Shown in pieces: positions 45,407 through 58,229 of a DNA stretch of 64,000 nt. Every line of letters begins with the position of its first letter. Position 1 is the first letter of the stretch. Made by a program: the position numbers and the translations under genes. The notes beneath the pieces were generated by a model. That model was not told where the DNA came from and did not search any database. It saw only the letters and a list, made by a program, of their open reading frames with translations. This DNA is from Crambe crambe (lineage: Eukaryota; Porifera; Demospongiae; Poecilosclerida; Crambeidae), in assembly GCA_963924555.1 (NCBI GenBank), contig OZ004588.1:3782001-3846000 (forward strand), written 5' to 3'.

Positions 45407-45939
45407 GTAGGTGTGTACATACTAAGTGAGGCAAGGGTGAATATAGTCGTGTGATTGGTCAACAGTGGATACTCTTATGAATAAATGACTCTCCAAGTTC
45501 AGGACTATAAATATGTTTTTCTCACTAGAACACATTCCACCATGTATCCACCACTACCAGAGTGTCCACACTCCAAAATACACTTTTCCAAGTTAAGAAC
45601 ACGCTCCTTATAAAGTAAAGTTTTCCCAGTATCTGCCAATATGTGGTAGTCCCAGGGTTTCATACAGAGAGGGAAAGGGGAGAAACCCCCCTCTATTCCC
45701 CCTAAACAAATAATTACTTAATGTGTCTTAAAAATAGTAATCCTGAAAAGGAAACTATCTTCCCTTCTACAGGTAATTGTACATGAAGTGGATTCATAAT
45801 ACAGTCACAACTTTGCTTTGAATTTTAAGTGTACATGACAGTTGTAGAAAGTAATTAAAGTGGGTGTGGTTTTTCTCACACAGGCATGCCAATATGCATA
45901 GTCCACCATGTATCCAAATTCCTGTATAAAACCTGCCCA

Positions 45940-47319
45940 GTGTGTCTACCACAGTATGGAGGTCCCAGTGTATCCACCACTATGTGGAGGTCCCAGTGTG
46001 TCCACCACTATGTGGAGGTCCCAGTGTGTCCACCACTATGTGGAGGTCCCAGTGTGTTCTCCACTATGTGGAGGTCCCAGCGTGTCCACCACTATGTGGA
46101 GGTCCCAGTGTGTCCACCACAGTATGGAGGTCCCAGTGTGTCCACCACTATGTGGAGGTCCCAGTGTGTCCACCACAGCACTATGTGGAGGTCCCAGTGT
46201 GTCCACCACAGTATGGAGGTCCCAGTGTGTCCACCACTATGTGGAGGTCCCAGTGTGTCCACCACTATGTGGAGGTCCCAGTGTGTCCACCACTATGTGG
46301 AGGTCCCAGTGTGTTCTCCACTATGTGGAGGTCCCAGCGTGTCCACCACTATGTGGAGGTCCCAGTGTGTCCACCACAGTATGGAGGTCCCAGTGTGTCC
46401 ACCACTATGTGGAGGTCCCAGTGTGTCCACCACAGTATGGAGGTCCCAGTGTGTCCACCACTATGTGGAGGTCCCAGTGTGTCCACCACTATGTGGAGGT
46501 CCCAGTGTGTCCTCCACTATGTGGAGGTCCCAGTGTGTCCACCACTATGTGGAGGTCCCAGTGTGTCCACCACTATGTGGAGGTCCCAGTGTGTCCTCCA
46601 CTATGTGGAGGTCCCAGTGTGTCCACCACAGTATGGAGGTCCCAGTGTGTCCACCACTATGTGGAGGTCCCAGTGTGTCCACCACAGTATGGAGGTCCCA
46701 GTGTGTCCACCACTATGTGGAGGTCCCAGTGTGTCCTCCACTATGTGGAGGTCCCAGTGTGTCCACCACTATGTGGAGGTCCCAGTGTGTCCACCACAGT
46801 ATGGAGGTCTCAGTGTGTCCACCACTATGTGGAGGTCCCAGTGTGTCCACCACAGTATGGAGGTCCCAGTGTGTCCACCACTATGTGGAGGTCCCAGTGT
46901 GTCCTCCACTATGTGGAGGTCCCAGTGTGTCCACCACTATGTGGAGGTCCCAGTGTGTCCACCACTATGTGGAGGTCCCAGTGTGTCCACCACTATCCCA
47001 GTGTGTCCACCACTATGTGGAGGTCCCAGTGTGTCCACCACTATGTGGAGGTCCCAGTGTGTCCACCACAGTATGGAGGTCTCAGTGTGTCCACCACTAT
47101 GTGGAGGTCCCAGTGTGTCCACCACAGTATGGAGGTCCCAGTGTGTCCACCACTATGTGGAGGTCCCAGTGTGTCCTCCACTATGTGGAGGTCCCAGTGT
47201 GTCCACCACTATGTGGAGGTCCCAGTGTGTCCACCACTATGTGGAGGTCCCAGTGTGTCCACCACTATCCCAGTGTGTCCACCACTATGTGGAGGTCCCA
47301 GTGTGTCCACCACTATGTG
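45940..47319 (+). repeat. 28-bp minisatellite, about 49 units
   Basis: The unit is GTGTGTCCACCACTATGTGG followed by AGGTCCCA. A main variant has ACAGTATGG for ACTATGTGG, and another has CTCC for CACC. Two units have an 8-bp loss (CACTATCCCAGTG) and one has a small gain. Variants recur in the same order over longer blocks, which shows higher-order duplication. As 28 is not a multiple of 3 and the unit has no stop in any forward frame, all three frames are open for about 480 codons. Confidence 0.97.
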
Positions 47320-47540
47320 TGTACTTGTATATAGCAGTGGAATTGATGTGTACAGAGTTTTGCAAGTTGCTTATCACATTGTAAAATGCTAATACTAAGT
47401 TATGATAACTAAATCAACAATGTAGTATAGCTGAATAGAAAGGGCATTTACGTATAAATTTACCATCATGTGACTGTCATGCATCAGCCAGATTTGAAAA
47501 AATAGCCAGGTACTGTGTACAAGTCTGTGTAGCTAACTAT

Positions 47541-48420
47541 GTCCTACTACCAGCATTCTTTGGTAATGACCAGATGACTCCCTATTACCACCCTTGGTCA
47601 CAGCCTCCTTATCAACAAGAATGGGCAGGTGTAAGTCAGCAAGACCGTGATAACAGCCCTATTCTCATTAGTCCATCGAAGAGTACAGTTGAAGATTCTG
47701 ATCATGACTCAAGTGTAACTGAGCCTAATTTCAGTTAGTGTGAAAATAATTTATCCCAATGAAAAAAGGACTGAACACAAGACATTCATGTTGTGTGACC
47801 TTGATATGGGGGAAGTGAGCTCAATATTGGCTTTTAGAAAAGAGATACTTACCCAATTTGGTGATGGACTTATTGACGCGATTTTGATTTCGGATTCTAC
47901 AAAGGAACTAAGCGAATATGGGTTAGAAACGATCACGATTTTGATGAACTGATCCAATCACTTCAAACAAAATCTAGTACTATAACTGTATGGTGTGAAG
48001 GGTGCAGCAAGAAACGAAAGAAGGACTCCTCAGGCTCTGAAGATGAATCTAACGGAACAAAAAAGAAAAAAAAAGGATCTAGTGATGACAGAATGTCAAG
48101 AATTGATGATATAACAGACAACTTGAGAGAAAAACATGGGCATATGTACAGTAACCTACAGTATCGTGTATGGGCTGAAACAATTGTTGGAGGCAGGCAT
48201 GCATCTATGGAAAATCCTCATATTTCAAGAAATCCAAAATTCTACCATCACGTGATGTTTCATCAGTAAATTTTGAGAAAGGAAACCTGTTAAAGCTGCT
48301 GAATTGAAGACAATTTATATATCTCAAATTAAAGAACTCTATTTGTTGCTCGAAGTTGGGGCTATGACAGATGGTGACTTTCAAAAAGTATTTTAGAACT
48401 GATGGATAGATTGTAAGGCT
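47541..48420 (+). pseudogene. Decayed gene-like relic, possibly sponge-specific repeat family
   Basis: Open pieces in shifting frames encode NDQMTPYYHPWSQPPYQQEW, then KTFMLCDLDMGEVSSILAFR, an Asp/Lys-rich linker (SGSEDESNGTKKKKKGSSDD), YRVWAETIVGGRHASMENPH and KAAELKTIYISQIKELYLLL. The order (globular N-terminus, charged linker, VWAE..VGG block, C-terminal helix pair) looks like one former protein, broken by frameshifts near 47925 and 48225. I recall similar VWAE..VGG and LR..I.QL.EL blocks from sponge multi-copy proteins of unknown function; that memory is not proof. Confidence 0.5.
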
Positions 48421-48729
48421 ATGTTGCTTTTGATATTACCATACATTCTAATCTTAGCACCCACTAAGATTATGGAGCAAGCAATTGCTTAAATGGAAAG
48501 AATAAATTAGGGGTCTTAATTTGTTATGCACTATTCTATTTAAGAACTGCTTGGTTTTACCCAAAACTGGCAAGATCTAGACTAGCTGTAATTTGAAATG
48601 ATCCTGCAACTTCAGTCTGGTCACAATGCTACGCCTAGAACTTTCTCAGAATATCAGTCTCTAAAATATATTATATGAAAAATTACTGCATGTTTAATAT
48701 AATTTACACAATCTAGTGGAGTAATTGAA

Positions 48730-49583
48730 GCAAATGCTTCAGCGAATATGATTCTAGGTGTGTTTGTTGATTAATAACTTAGTTCATTATCTCTAAGATA
48801 TGACTTCACTTAATTAAATGCTTCCTCAATGGGGTTCAAGTCAGGGGAGTAAGGTGGTAAAAATCATACTAAAGCACCAGTGGCTGAAATCAATTGAGTT
48901 ACTGCTTCTACATGGTGGATAGATGCATTATCAAGTATGACTACAGAACAGGGATTGTCGCCACCATCGAATGGAAGTAGTATAGGAAGTAAGCACCGTT
49001 GTACAAAATTCATGAAAACATCCGAGTTCACATTTCCCTCTGCAATATAAACATCTTCTATTCCCCGAAAAGTCAGTATCCCTATGGCCGACAACCTCTT
49101 ACCATACAAAGTAAATTTGTGGGAAACAGGTGTCATGCCTTGAAGACCATATCCATATTTACGTATTGTATTACGGTGGTTTGATCCTGTTTCATCAATG
49201 AAAATTAAAGTTTCGGGGTTAAATTCCATTATTTCAGAGATATATTTTGCTCTCTCAACATCACACCTTTGTCTTGCTACTAGACGCATTTTCTGTCTAG
49301 TCATACCCAGTCTTTTGATGGTACGGCAAATAGTAGCACAATCATACCGGGATCCTGTTATATGTAACAGCTTTTGCTGTATCTCACGAAGATACATGCT
49401 GGGCAGCGTCTCTAAAATGGTGATTTCCACAAACTCACTCATTTGTGGTAATGGACCATGCCTAGGTGATACATCCTCAGTTGTATATAAAAGATAGATG
49501 TATCTCTCAATTGACCTGATGTTTACATACAGTTCCCTAGAAATCTCTTCTTTTGTAGAAGATACTTCCAAATTATCCGCCAT
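48730..49583 (-). pseudogene. Tc1/mariner-superfamily transposase, decayed
   Basis: The minus strand is open from ATG 49583 to a TGA at 48864. It has an N-terminal helix-turn-helix part, TLIFIDETGSNHRN (first Asp), SVVILDNASIHH (second Asp) and, after the TGA, FLPPYSPDLNPIEEAFN (Glu). The second Asp and the Glu of NPIE are 34 residues apart, i.e. DD34E as in Tc1. A TGA and a TAA sit where the family has coding residues, so the protein is truncated. Terminal inverted repeats were not found. Confidence 0.85.
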
Positions 49584-52223
49584 CTAAGGTCTTTTGAGTA
49601 TCCTTTTGGCATTTTGACTGCTTCTTGTACTGTACAGTAGTTATTTTGAATTTGAATTCTGAGCATGCTCACCTGTGTCTGCTAGCTAGATAGTACATAC
49701 AGTGTACACAAGGGCTATGGTACTACTGAATTTCACTACACTATATATATTGGTGTCTTAAAATTCATTCTTGTTTGCAGTTAAAATTTGCTACTGAATG
49801 GAATGGGAATTTCTGCAAAGTGCAGATTTTAGCTGCCGAAACCAAATCATGCACTACAAGTAGAAGTCCTGGGTTCCTGGGTTAGAAGTCCTGAGAACAT
49901 AGTTTCTTACAATTATATGATGTAAATCTGGGCCATGGGGACCATGATAATTTTAGTAATTATTAAACAAGTTCAACATAAAATTATAACCCTGATTATG
50001 CATGAGATTCACAGATCTATTTCTATTCAGCTTACTACATTGTTGATTTAGTTGTCACAACTTTTGTATTAGTGTGACAAGCAACTTGCAAAACTCTGTA
50101 TGTGTTGTCTACTCATAATTGTGTTCATTTGGAGGAAATGTATTGAAGTTTTGAAAACTATATAAATGTGGCCTGTGGCATGTAGTGTTGTTGGTCAAAT
50201 GTAAACAGTCTCTATGGCATGACATCTTGTAACTATACATTCCTATTTGACATTAAGCATGCGTGCCATTGTGGATATCCCAGGGTTCCAATTGTAATGT
50301 GTATAAGGAAGAATCTTAGGCTTTTGGGGAAGAGTTAGTACGTAGGGGATGTTCCATTCAGCCAAGAAAATAAGCAATCAGGAAGTTACGCAATAGTAGT
50401 GTAGTGATCAAAATAACAACCTGACACGACATTCTAATCAAGTATATCAGGTACATGCATAACACCAGTAAAGGCATGTAGTCTTAGTGTTCACAATACG
50501 TAGTCATCCTGAAGAAAATCTAACCAAAGTGGACTATATTAATATGCCCAAATTTCAGCTCTACAATGCTATACATTCCTATTCGACATGAACTTCCAGT
50601 CTAACATAATGTACTGTTGCCTCTGTATTACTTTTTTCCCAATGCAGTGCATTGGTTTTCAGTAAATCTAACCAAAAGTTGTTTTTAGTGTTGATACAAT
50701 ATTGTAACAGTTCCCATTGCTGACTGTGGTTGGTTATTTCCACTAACTTTATTAAAGTACTACTTACCTGATGACTATCCATTAACTTTCACACGTGAAA
50801 TATACCACAATACAATTTAGTAAGCAACCACAAAATTAAGTGAGTGATTGTTCCAGGAAATTCCGTATACTATTCCGTGTTCACTTGCGTTTCACATCCA
50901 TATGGAGTATCTATACTATCTATGGCCGCTGTAGAAAACAATCTAGCTCAATTACAATTAGAGCATGTGCATTATGCATGCACACGTATGGCACCATACG
51001 TATGCCTGGGGCATTTTGTATTGTAGACATATATATATTACAATTTCAATGAGTCATGACCTGAGAGTCAGCTCACTCACTCTACTCGCTCACATCTGTA
51101 ATTTAGGTCCTTATTTATAGGAATTATGTAATCTGTACGGCATATCTGATTATTGTATATGACCACATGAATTCTTTTGCCAACGGATACAGTTGTTAGT
51201 ACAACTGATAGTAATTTTGTTTGAGTGATTTTAGTCCACTGAGGTCCCAGTGTACTTTTAAATAGCAGTGGAATTAATGTGTATTACACAGAAGATACTT
51301 TTTGTGCTCTGTGTTGTTTCCTGCCCATATATTAGGTAGCATATATTCATTTGTTAGACAATAACATGCCATTCGAGATAACTATATCATGTAGTAACCA
51401 CTTGCTCGGCATACAAGTGGTCAGGTATCTAAGTGTCTACTTAGAGACCAACTTAGAAACCTGTGATTGTCATCAGACTATTTATACTACTGTCTAAGTC
51501 ATTAGATCACTCCAGTGAGTGACTACTTGGTTTAAAATAGACACTTTGGCTCTGCCTCAGTATCTATTGTAAACCTTGTAGTCACTCACTGTCATGATCT
51601 AACCTATACATGAGGAAAATGTTGATGACTGTCATAAATACTGTAGATTGTCAGTGGTATGTTGTGTGGTTGGTCAGGTATAAACAAACTCTATGGCATA
51701 TATCTGTTAGTTCTGATTTTTGTGACTTCCATCATGTCACATTGTATTGCTATTGGTCAAGAATATCTAGGCAAGTGTGCTTTAAGGTTTCTTTGTTTTC
51801 ATATGATTTCCTTGTTTGGATGACTATTTCACCTTTTTATTTTTAATGAAGATACCTGATGGAGGTTTTAATATAGGAATTGTGAACATCCAAATAGCAA
51901 TTATTAAAGGGGGTGGTAAGATTGTTCCTATCTGTTTCATTAAAGTGGCATTTTTAGTTTGAGCAATAAGCTTCTCTATAGTCATGGCTATGAAATACTG
52001 TATATGGAAATGATACATACCTACATCAAGATCAGAGCATGCATACTACAACAGGGGTCAAAGGTCGGATATCTAATGTTGGTGGCAATCTTCAAACTAT
52101 AGGAGTTCAGTTTTTCTTCTTTTCTTTTTGTGTATTTGTGTAAGAATATTATTAAAGGTGTCATATCTATCACTCCATTGATTCTTTTGCCAACAGATAC
52201 CAGGATAGGTAAGGTTGTGCATC

Positions 52224-52232
52224 AGTGTGTGT

Positions 52233-52263
<31 letters not shown>

Positions 52264-52279
52264 GGGGTGGGGGGGGGGG
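52224..52279 (+). repeat. GT microsatellite and G run
   Basis: GT repeats pass into a long G homopolymer. Gene 1 has only GTGTGGGAGGGGG at the same place, so the tract grew after duplication. Confidence 0.9.
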
Positions 52280-52547
52280 TAACAGCTGAAAGTTTATGGA
52301 AGGCATTAAAATGTGCAACACAAGTTTTTTTATGTCAAAGCAATTCCCACTATATACAGTACCTGTCATTCATCTCTTGATGTTAACACTAAGTGCATGC
52401 ATACACCTCATATTGTCTTTAGAGCATAAACTATAGTTGACTGAAGTAATACATGCTCATACTATTTCCATTTGTTCCTGTTACTTGTTGAATGGACTTG
52501 TTTTTGTTGCTCAGCTCATGTTTTATTCTCTATGTTCTCTCCCACAG

Positions 52548-52811
52548 ACCCCTCCCTCACCCTCACTAATCTCACTCAGCTGCTGGAGGATGTGAGGGAT
52601 TTTGGTTTAGTGACTATTGATCTAGACATCCCCCCCTCAGTGTATAGTAGTATAGACACACAACAGTCCAGTGAGTCTGAACGTAGGAAGGCTTGTTGGG
52701 AGTGGTACCTGAACAACCACCCATGCCCTTCGTGGTGTCACATTGCTAATGCTCTATATATGAGAGATGAGCATGGAGTGCTAGAAGTGTTGAAGAGTCG
52801 CTACCTTAAAG
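52548..52811 (+). CDS. Gene 2 exon 4: third Death-like domain
   Basis: Acceptor TCTCCCACAG and donor GTGAGT bound an 88-codon phase 1-1 exon. It is the counterpart of gene 1 exon 2181-2444. The signature reads W.WYLNNHPCPSWCHIANA, with Arg-to-Cys after the Trp relative to gene 1. The surrounding intron sequence is also shared between the two genes, showing that the duplication covered introns. Confidence 0.78.
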
Positions 52812-55662
52812 GTGAGTGTGGTTCTCTGTGATGATTACTGGAATGGTTGATTTGCATGTGTCCTGTCCCCAACTATGTAAAAACATCATCCTATATGCCA
52901 CTGTTATTAATTAAATTTGTTCTCTCATAATCGATTGTTGTTGTTGTTGTTTTTGTTGTTGTTGTTGTTGTTGTTGTGATTGTTGTTATTTTTGTTTGTT
53001 TTAATTAATTGGGTAGATGATATGAATATCGTGTATTAGTCATCGCAGGAAGTTACATATAAAATACAATACTCTTTTGCCAGAAATATTATTAATTCAG
53101 TGTATTTTCTGCTGGTATTTAAGCTTAGGAAAGGAACCATTTGTAGTAGAAAATGGTAGTCCTTATGAAGAAATGCAGTCTTGCTGATATAGCTACTTAC
53201 ATTCAAGAATGAGCCTTCAACAAGAAAACAGTGTTCTAGCATACTCCAGTGACAGTTGATAAAATTCTTTCTCTGTGTACCTATCTCAGTTTTATAGGCA
53301 GAGCTGTAACAGGTACAGCTTGGACATGAAGCTGGTCGCCAAAATTTGTCAGCTGATTCAACCTGTGCCTAATTGCTTCAACCAGTTAGCAGACATTGAG
53401 GTTATAGTGTATACTTCAGCTTCAAGGTTGGATAAGCAGTGCTTCTACATAGCAGAGGGTCATCACGGGTTCTAACTGAGCTACATTAAACATCTTTACA
53501 TACTAAGTGCTTAATGTGAGACGATCGGTCATTTTCCGAGGGCCATATTTTTTGTATGTTGTCCCAACAAGAATGGATTAACAAATCTACATGAGGTCTT
53601 TACCATATGCAGGGTAACTTACCATGACAGTAGCAATAAATTTGAAGGCTCTCAGTATACGCCTTGCAGAAAACAGCTATTGGGCCTCTGAATACCTTCT
53701 TATCAAACTATGCAGATTAACTCATTAACAACATTACATAACCACATACCTCAATATCTACAACACATTACAAGCATGCATGACACTTTTACAAGCTATT
53801 TGAAATAGGATTACAAGAAGATACGAAGACAACAAGATGTCAGTCTAGGTGAATCTGGTTCTCTGTGATGATTACTGGAATTGTTGATTTGCATGTGAGC
53901 CTCCCCAAGGAAGTGTTATTAAAGAAAGTTTAAATTGGTTCTCTAATAATCGATTGTCGTTATTATTGTTGTTGTTATTGTTGTTATTGTGATTGTTGTT
54001 GTTAATATTTGTTTTGATTCATGGGGTAAGTTGTATGAATGTCATATATATTTGACATCTGCTATGGCTAGAATACTGGCAGGAAGTTGAAGAACTTTTG
54101 CTGTTTTGCTACAACAAAAATTAATGACCAATTTCCTATGGCCATAAACCAAGGATTTGCTAAATTCATGAATGATTTGCTAAATTCATAAATTCATGAA
54201 GAATTCTGAGGCCAATCTATTTATAATCCAGCTAAGCCTAAAATCTTGATAGCTTTACTATCTAACGATAGGCAGCTCTGATACTATCTGCTGCTAGGCT
54301 AGCAAAGCGTAGTAACACTCGAATTCAGTGGCAGCTCAATGCCTCTTCTCTTTGTTAGGCCTGGTTGGTCATGTGCTCATGCATGGTTGTAGCACCAATT
54401 CGTCATGGTGATGTATGTATTTCCTTGGACTCACGGGTTTCTATGGTCTTGCGATATTTTCGAGTACCAGGCCCTCCACAATCATAATTGAAAAAGAGGG
54501 CCGGGGGACAAGGCTAATCATGATAAATTTTTTATTTTGATTTATTTTCAGGGTCATTAAAATTAATCATATGACATTTAATTACCTTGTACAAAATGGA
54601 GTAAAAGGTAATTATAAGTATAAGCTGTAACAATGAAAATAAACAAATTAAAAGCATGAATTATTATTTAACTAAAATTTCCCAATTTATGGTAGCTACT
54701 TACATTCAAGAATGAGCCTTCAACAAGAGAACAATGTTCTAGCATAGCTGTACTACTCCACTGACTGTTAAAGATCGATACTCTGCATATCTAATTCATG
54801 TTTTTATATCCACATCAACTGAAACTTTGTTAGCTGATTCCACAGTCTTCTGTCCCTAATTGTTTCAGCCAGTTAACAGACATTGAGGTTATAGTGGTTT
54901 GACTACTTCAGCTTCAAAGTTGGATGAGCAGTGCTAGTAGGATGCTATAACTGAGCTAGATTCATTTACAAGTAAAGGAAAAATATTAAAAAAGGAAAGT
55001 AGGGATGGCCGTGTGTGGTTCAAAAAGTTCAGCAAAAAGAGAGTGAACTTCATAGGATAAGATAAAATATAAAGGGAGTGAAGTAGGAATAGTTAGCTCA
55101 TTACTTGACTGAAGTTCACTCTCTTAACAGCATTACATATCCACATACCTCAACTACAAGCACATTACAAGCATATGCATGACACTTTTGTAAATTTACA
55201 AGCTATTTTACAAGGACCCCAAGATGTCAGTTTGTGGATCAATGGCATCAACCAGGCCCAAATTTTTGTGAGGTAAAATTAGTAAAAAAAGTTTTATGCA
55301 CTAATTTTCATGAATTCCATGCCCCACAAAATTTCACACTATACGATAATGGAACTTCAGCACAATAATTATAATTTATTAGCACTTTGTTGGCTACAGC
55401 AGAATTTGCTATAAGAATCAAAGTAGTTTGAACAGAGTCACTTAATATGGAAGCCGAGAAGGGCACTTTTTCCGCGAAAACCGAATAACTTTATTTAGAT
55501 CCCGTTGCTATGTGGTTGCTATGTGCATTAAATCAGCAAGTGTGCACTAATTCTGTAGGAGTGCACTAATTTGTAGGAGTGCACTAATTTTTTGCATCCC
55601 CAGGCTATGCTGAATGCTGTAAGACAGCTTGAAGAAGTTGTTTTTATGCTGGCTACTATACT

Positions 55663-55778
55663 CTCTGAAAAGCTTGTTGGGTTTGAAACGTTATGAATAT
55701 CATGTCATTATAAACGTGCAACGTGGTCAATGAATAACATTAAAATTCCACGTTTCAAACCCAACAAGCTTTTCTGAG
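55663..55778. repeat. Hairpin with 29-bp arms
   Basis: CTCTGAAAAGCTTGTTGGGT begins the left arm (55663-55691). The right arm 55750-55778 is its inverse with one mismatch. It is inside the copy 2-specific insertion. Confidence 0.85.
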
Positions 55779-56453
55779 AATAGTTAGTATAAAAGAAGGA
55801 ACATTCTAGCTGGTCTACAGCAAGCTGGTATTTCATACGCCGACGGTGTTTGATCTTCGCACAAAATACTTGTATCCTTCGTGCTCGGGGAGTATCCCCG
55901 ATTTATAGATAGCTATAACAGGAGCATCAGCAGGTACGTGGACTATTCTTGCCGCCATTTCACAACTCAAGAAAGAAGTGGAGACACAACAATTAGCTAG
56001 CTATAGCAAACCAAACAGTACTGATGTTTGTAACTATGGACTACAGTAGTGATTCCGGAAGCTAGACCTGCCCACATATAACTAGCTCTATCTCAAAGAT
56101 CAATCAACACATGAACGCTTAACTCGTATCCAGCAGCAGCTTAATAAATGTACTAACTACTCAAACACCAAATGAACCAGTGTGTTATGTTCACAGTTAG
56201 CGCCGTTGATTTTTAGTTCTATGGAGATTTATATGGGGAAAACGGTAAATCTGTATAACATCTATGTGCTTCACCTGTTCCTTGGTTAACCCACACCAGC
56301 AGGTAGGCCTTGTTATAAGCTAGCTAGTGATATCTAAACATCAAGCGCTTCTATAACCGTCAGGCTGCGCTGGCCGGCCAAAGTTTCAGGAAATGTATGG
56401 CTTCCGGAATCGCTAACTACAGTAGCTACGCGCATGCGAAATGGGATCTAAAA

Positions 56454-56570
56454 TAGATAAAGCATGCGCACTCGGTTTCTGGTTGATTTAGTGCACCATC
56501 CCTCGGGCCTGCGGCCCTCGGGCTACGGTGCACTAAATCAACCAGAAACCTCGTGCACATGCTTTATCTA
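56454..56570. repeat. Hairpin with 44-bp arms and GC-rich loop
   Basis: Arms 56454-56497 and 56527-56570 pair with two or three mismatches (GGTTGATTTAGTGCACC against GGTGCACTAAATCAACC are exact). The 29-bp loop contains CCTCGGGCCTGCGGCCCTCG, itself able to pair. Confidence 0.9.
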
Positions 56571-58229
56571 TTACATGTTCCACCTGATCGGCTGGATAGT
56601 GTGACTACTACCTTTAGGCAAAGTTACCTTCGCATTAATCATACCCACCAGACTTCCAGCAAGTTTTCTTCTCAAGTGAATAACCTCTGCCTTCAAGCAA
56701 CACTGACCTCATTTCAGTTTTGCTTGATCGACCACATACCCATATTTAACTGGGTATAAGTTACGTATGAGCTCACTTTACTTACCCGAGTAGCCAATCA
56801 CTTAATGAGTGATGAAAGAGTGATGTAGGCTGGAGTACAAAGTACGGAAACAAGGTGTACTGCATTTGCTCTGCTAACTGTCACAGAATTGACAAACCCT
56901 ACATCGCTGCATGGACTGCATTTGTCACTGTGCTCTGCTAACTGTCATAAAATTGACATAAACCCTACATCGCTGCTGCCATATTATCCTTTTTGGCTAC
57001 ACCTTGCAGTGACGTAGGGTTTATGTCAACTCTATGTCCAATTGGGCAGTCTGTGCCATCCCTAGCTACTTATCGTACTCTCTGATACTTTACTTAAATT
57101 TTTTTTCAGTATTTTCAAAAATTCACCTGTCAAATTTAAAAATACTAATGAGTCGATATGGTGGGAAAGCACTACATTCATAATAGCATATCTCACCCGA
57201 ACTATAATAACATGCATGTGTGACAGTTGAGGGTAGAAATCAAGCTTCATTCACGCTTTCTACTTTTGAAAAAAAGTTTGAAAGGCAGAAAATTTTGATA
57301 AAAGTAAACTTTGACTAAAACGTTGCCAGAAAATAAAAGTAGAGCAGTAAATTGTGTCACTGTGCATGCATGTAATCGATCGCGCACAAGATCGTCGGTC
57401 AGTACAGTGCAGTAGCCTCGTCCCCAGGCTCTAATTTTACAGCTATAGGATAGCTCTCATGTACCAGTTCTTTCTCAGTGTGCGGATGGTGTGTTTGTTT
57501 AGCTGGGATAACCCCACCTAGTACTGAAGAAGGATCAGCAGCAAGCAATTCTCTCCATTGGTCTGTTCGTTGGTGAATAGTGCAGAGCTGATGCTATGAT
57601 CATCTCCTCTGACTTTAATGTAGGTTGGTTTACAGATACATCACTATGAATAGATTTGGAAGTGCCAGAGAACAGAGCAATGCTCATACACATAGTTACA
57701 TGCTGTGACATCACATACCATCATAAAGTGTAATAGGCTGGAATTTCGCGTGAAACGAGACTATACAGTGCAGGTGCAGTGTAAATGGGCTGAGTTTCGA
57801 TACAGCTAGAGTCAAGTAAGGTATTGAAGAGGTAGTGAAAATAGCTTAGTTCATTATTCCAAGTCCATAAGCTTAAAAGCCTACCTTATAGCTGTTGTGC
57901 TGGATTCTCTCCGTTCACTAGCTAGCTGAACCAAGACCCTCGTGAGACTATAGCTAGCTTTAGAGCTTGATTTGAAGTCTCACTCTAAAATCATCCACTT
58001 TCTGTTTTGCAACAACTGAATTGCTCCATAGGAAGCAGGCATCCTTGTTGTTGTTTTTTGTCGAGGAAGGGGGTGATGGGGTCACTGGTGGACTACAAGC
58101 CTGTGACTACACAGTTTCAGCATAGACCATTTTATAGAACTTATCCAGACTGAGCCTGGTACATTCTGTGATGCATAAAGAGCCCCTCCCCCATTTATGT
58201 CCACCCCCTAGCCATAATCATATGATTTT

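Larger units (their letters stand above)
45407..52547 (+). other. Gene 2 intron 3
   Basis: The 7.1-kb intron contains the 28-bp minisatellite, a decayed gene-like relic and a decayed Tc1/mariner transposase. From about 51743 it carries the duplicated block shared with the left edge of the window. Positions 49620-51740 show no gene. A single minisatellite-like remnant GAGGTCCCAGTGTAC plus the array's 3' flank recurs at 51241-51290. Confidence 0.65.
55491..56575. mobile_element. Copy 2-specific insertion with TTTAGATCCC ends
   Basis: Gene 1 reads CCGAATAACTTTTTGTGTTCCACCTG at about 5089-5115, while gene 2 has about 1.08 kb between CCGAATAACTTT and GTTCCACCTG. Near the left edge is TTATTTAGATCCCGTTGC; near the right is GGGATCTAAAATAGATAAAG, an imperfect inverse. 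Two strong hairpins lie inside. It is probably one or two nested non-autonomous elements. Confidence 0.65.

Noticed and set aside
45940..47319. Regular 28-bp repeats as a CRISPR array
   Set aside because: Units are directly adjacent with no unique spacers, and the context is an animal intron.
45886..47392. Three overlapping ~480-490 codon open frames rich in Cys, His and Pro
   Set aside because: They are the same 28-bp minisatellite read in three frames; the length is a property of a stop-free repeat, and the array lies in an intron of gene 2.
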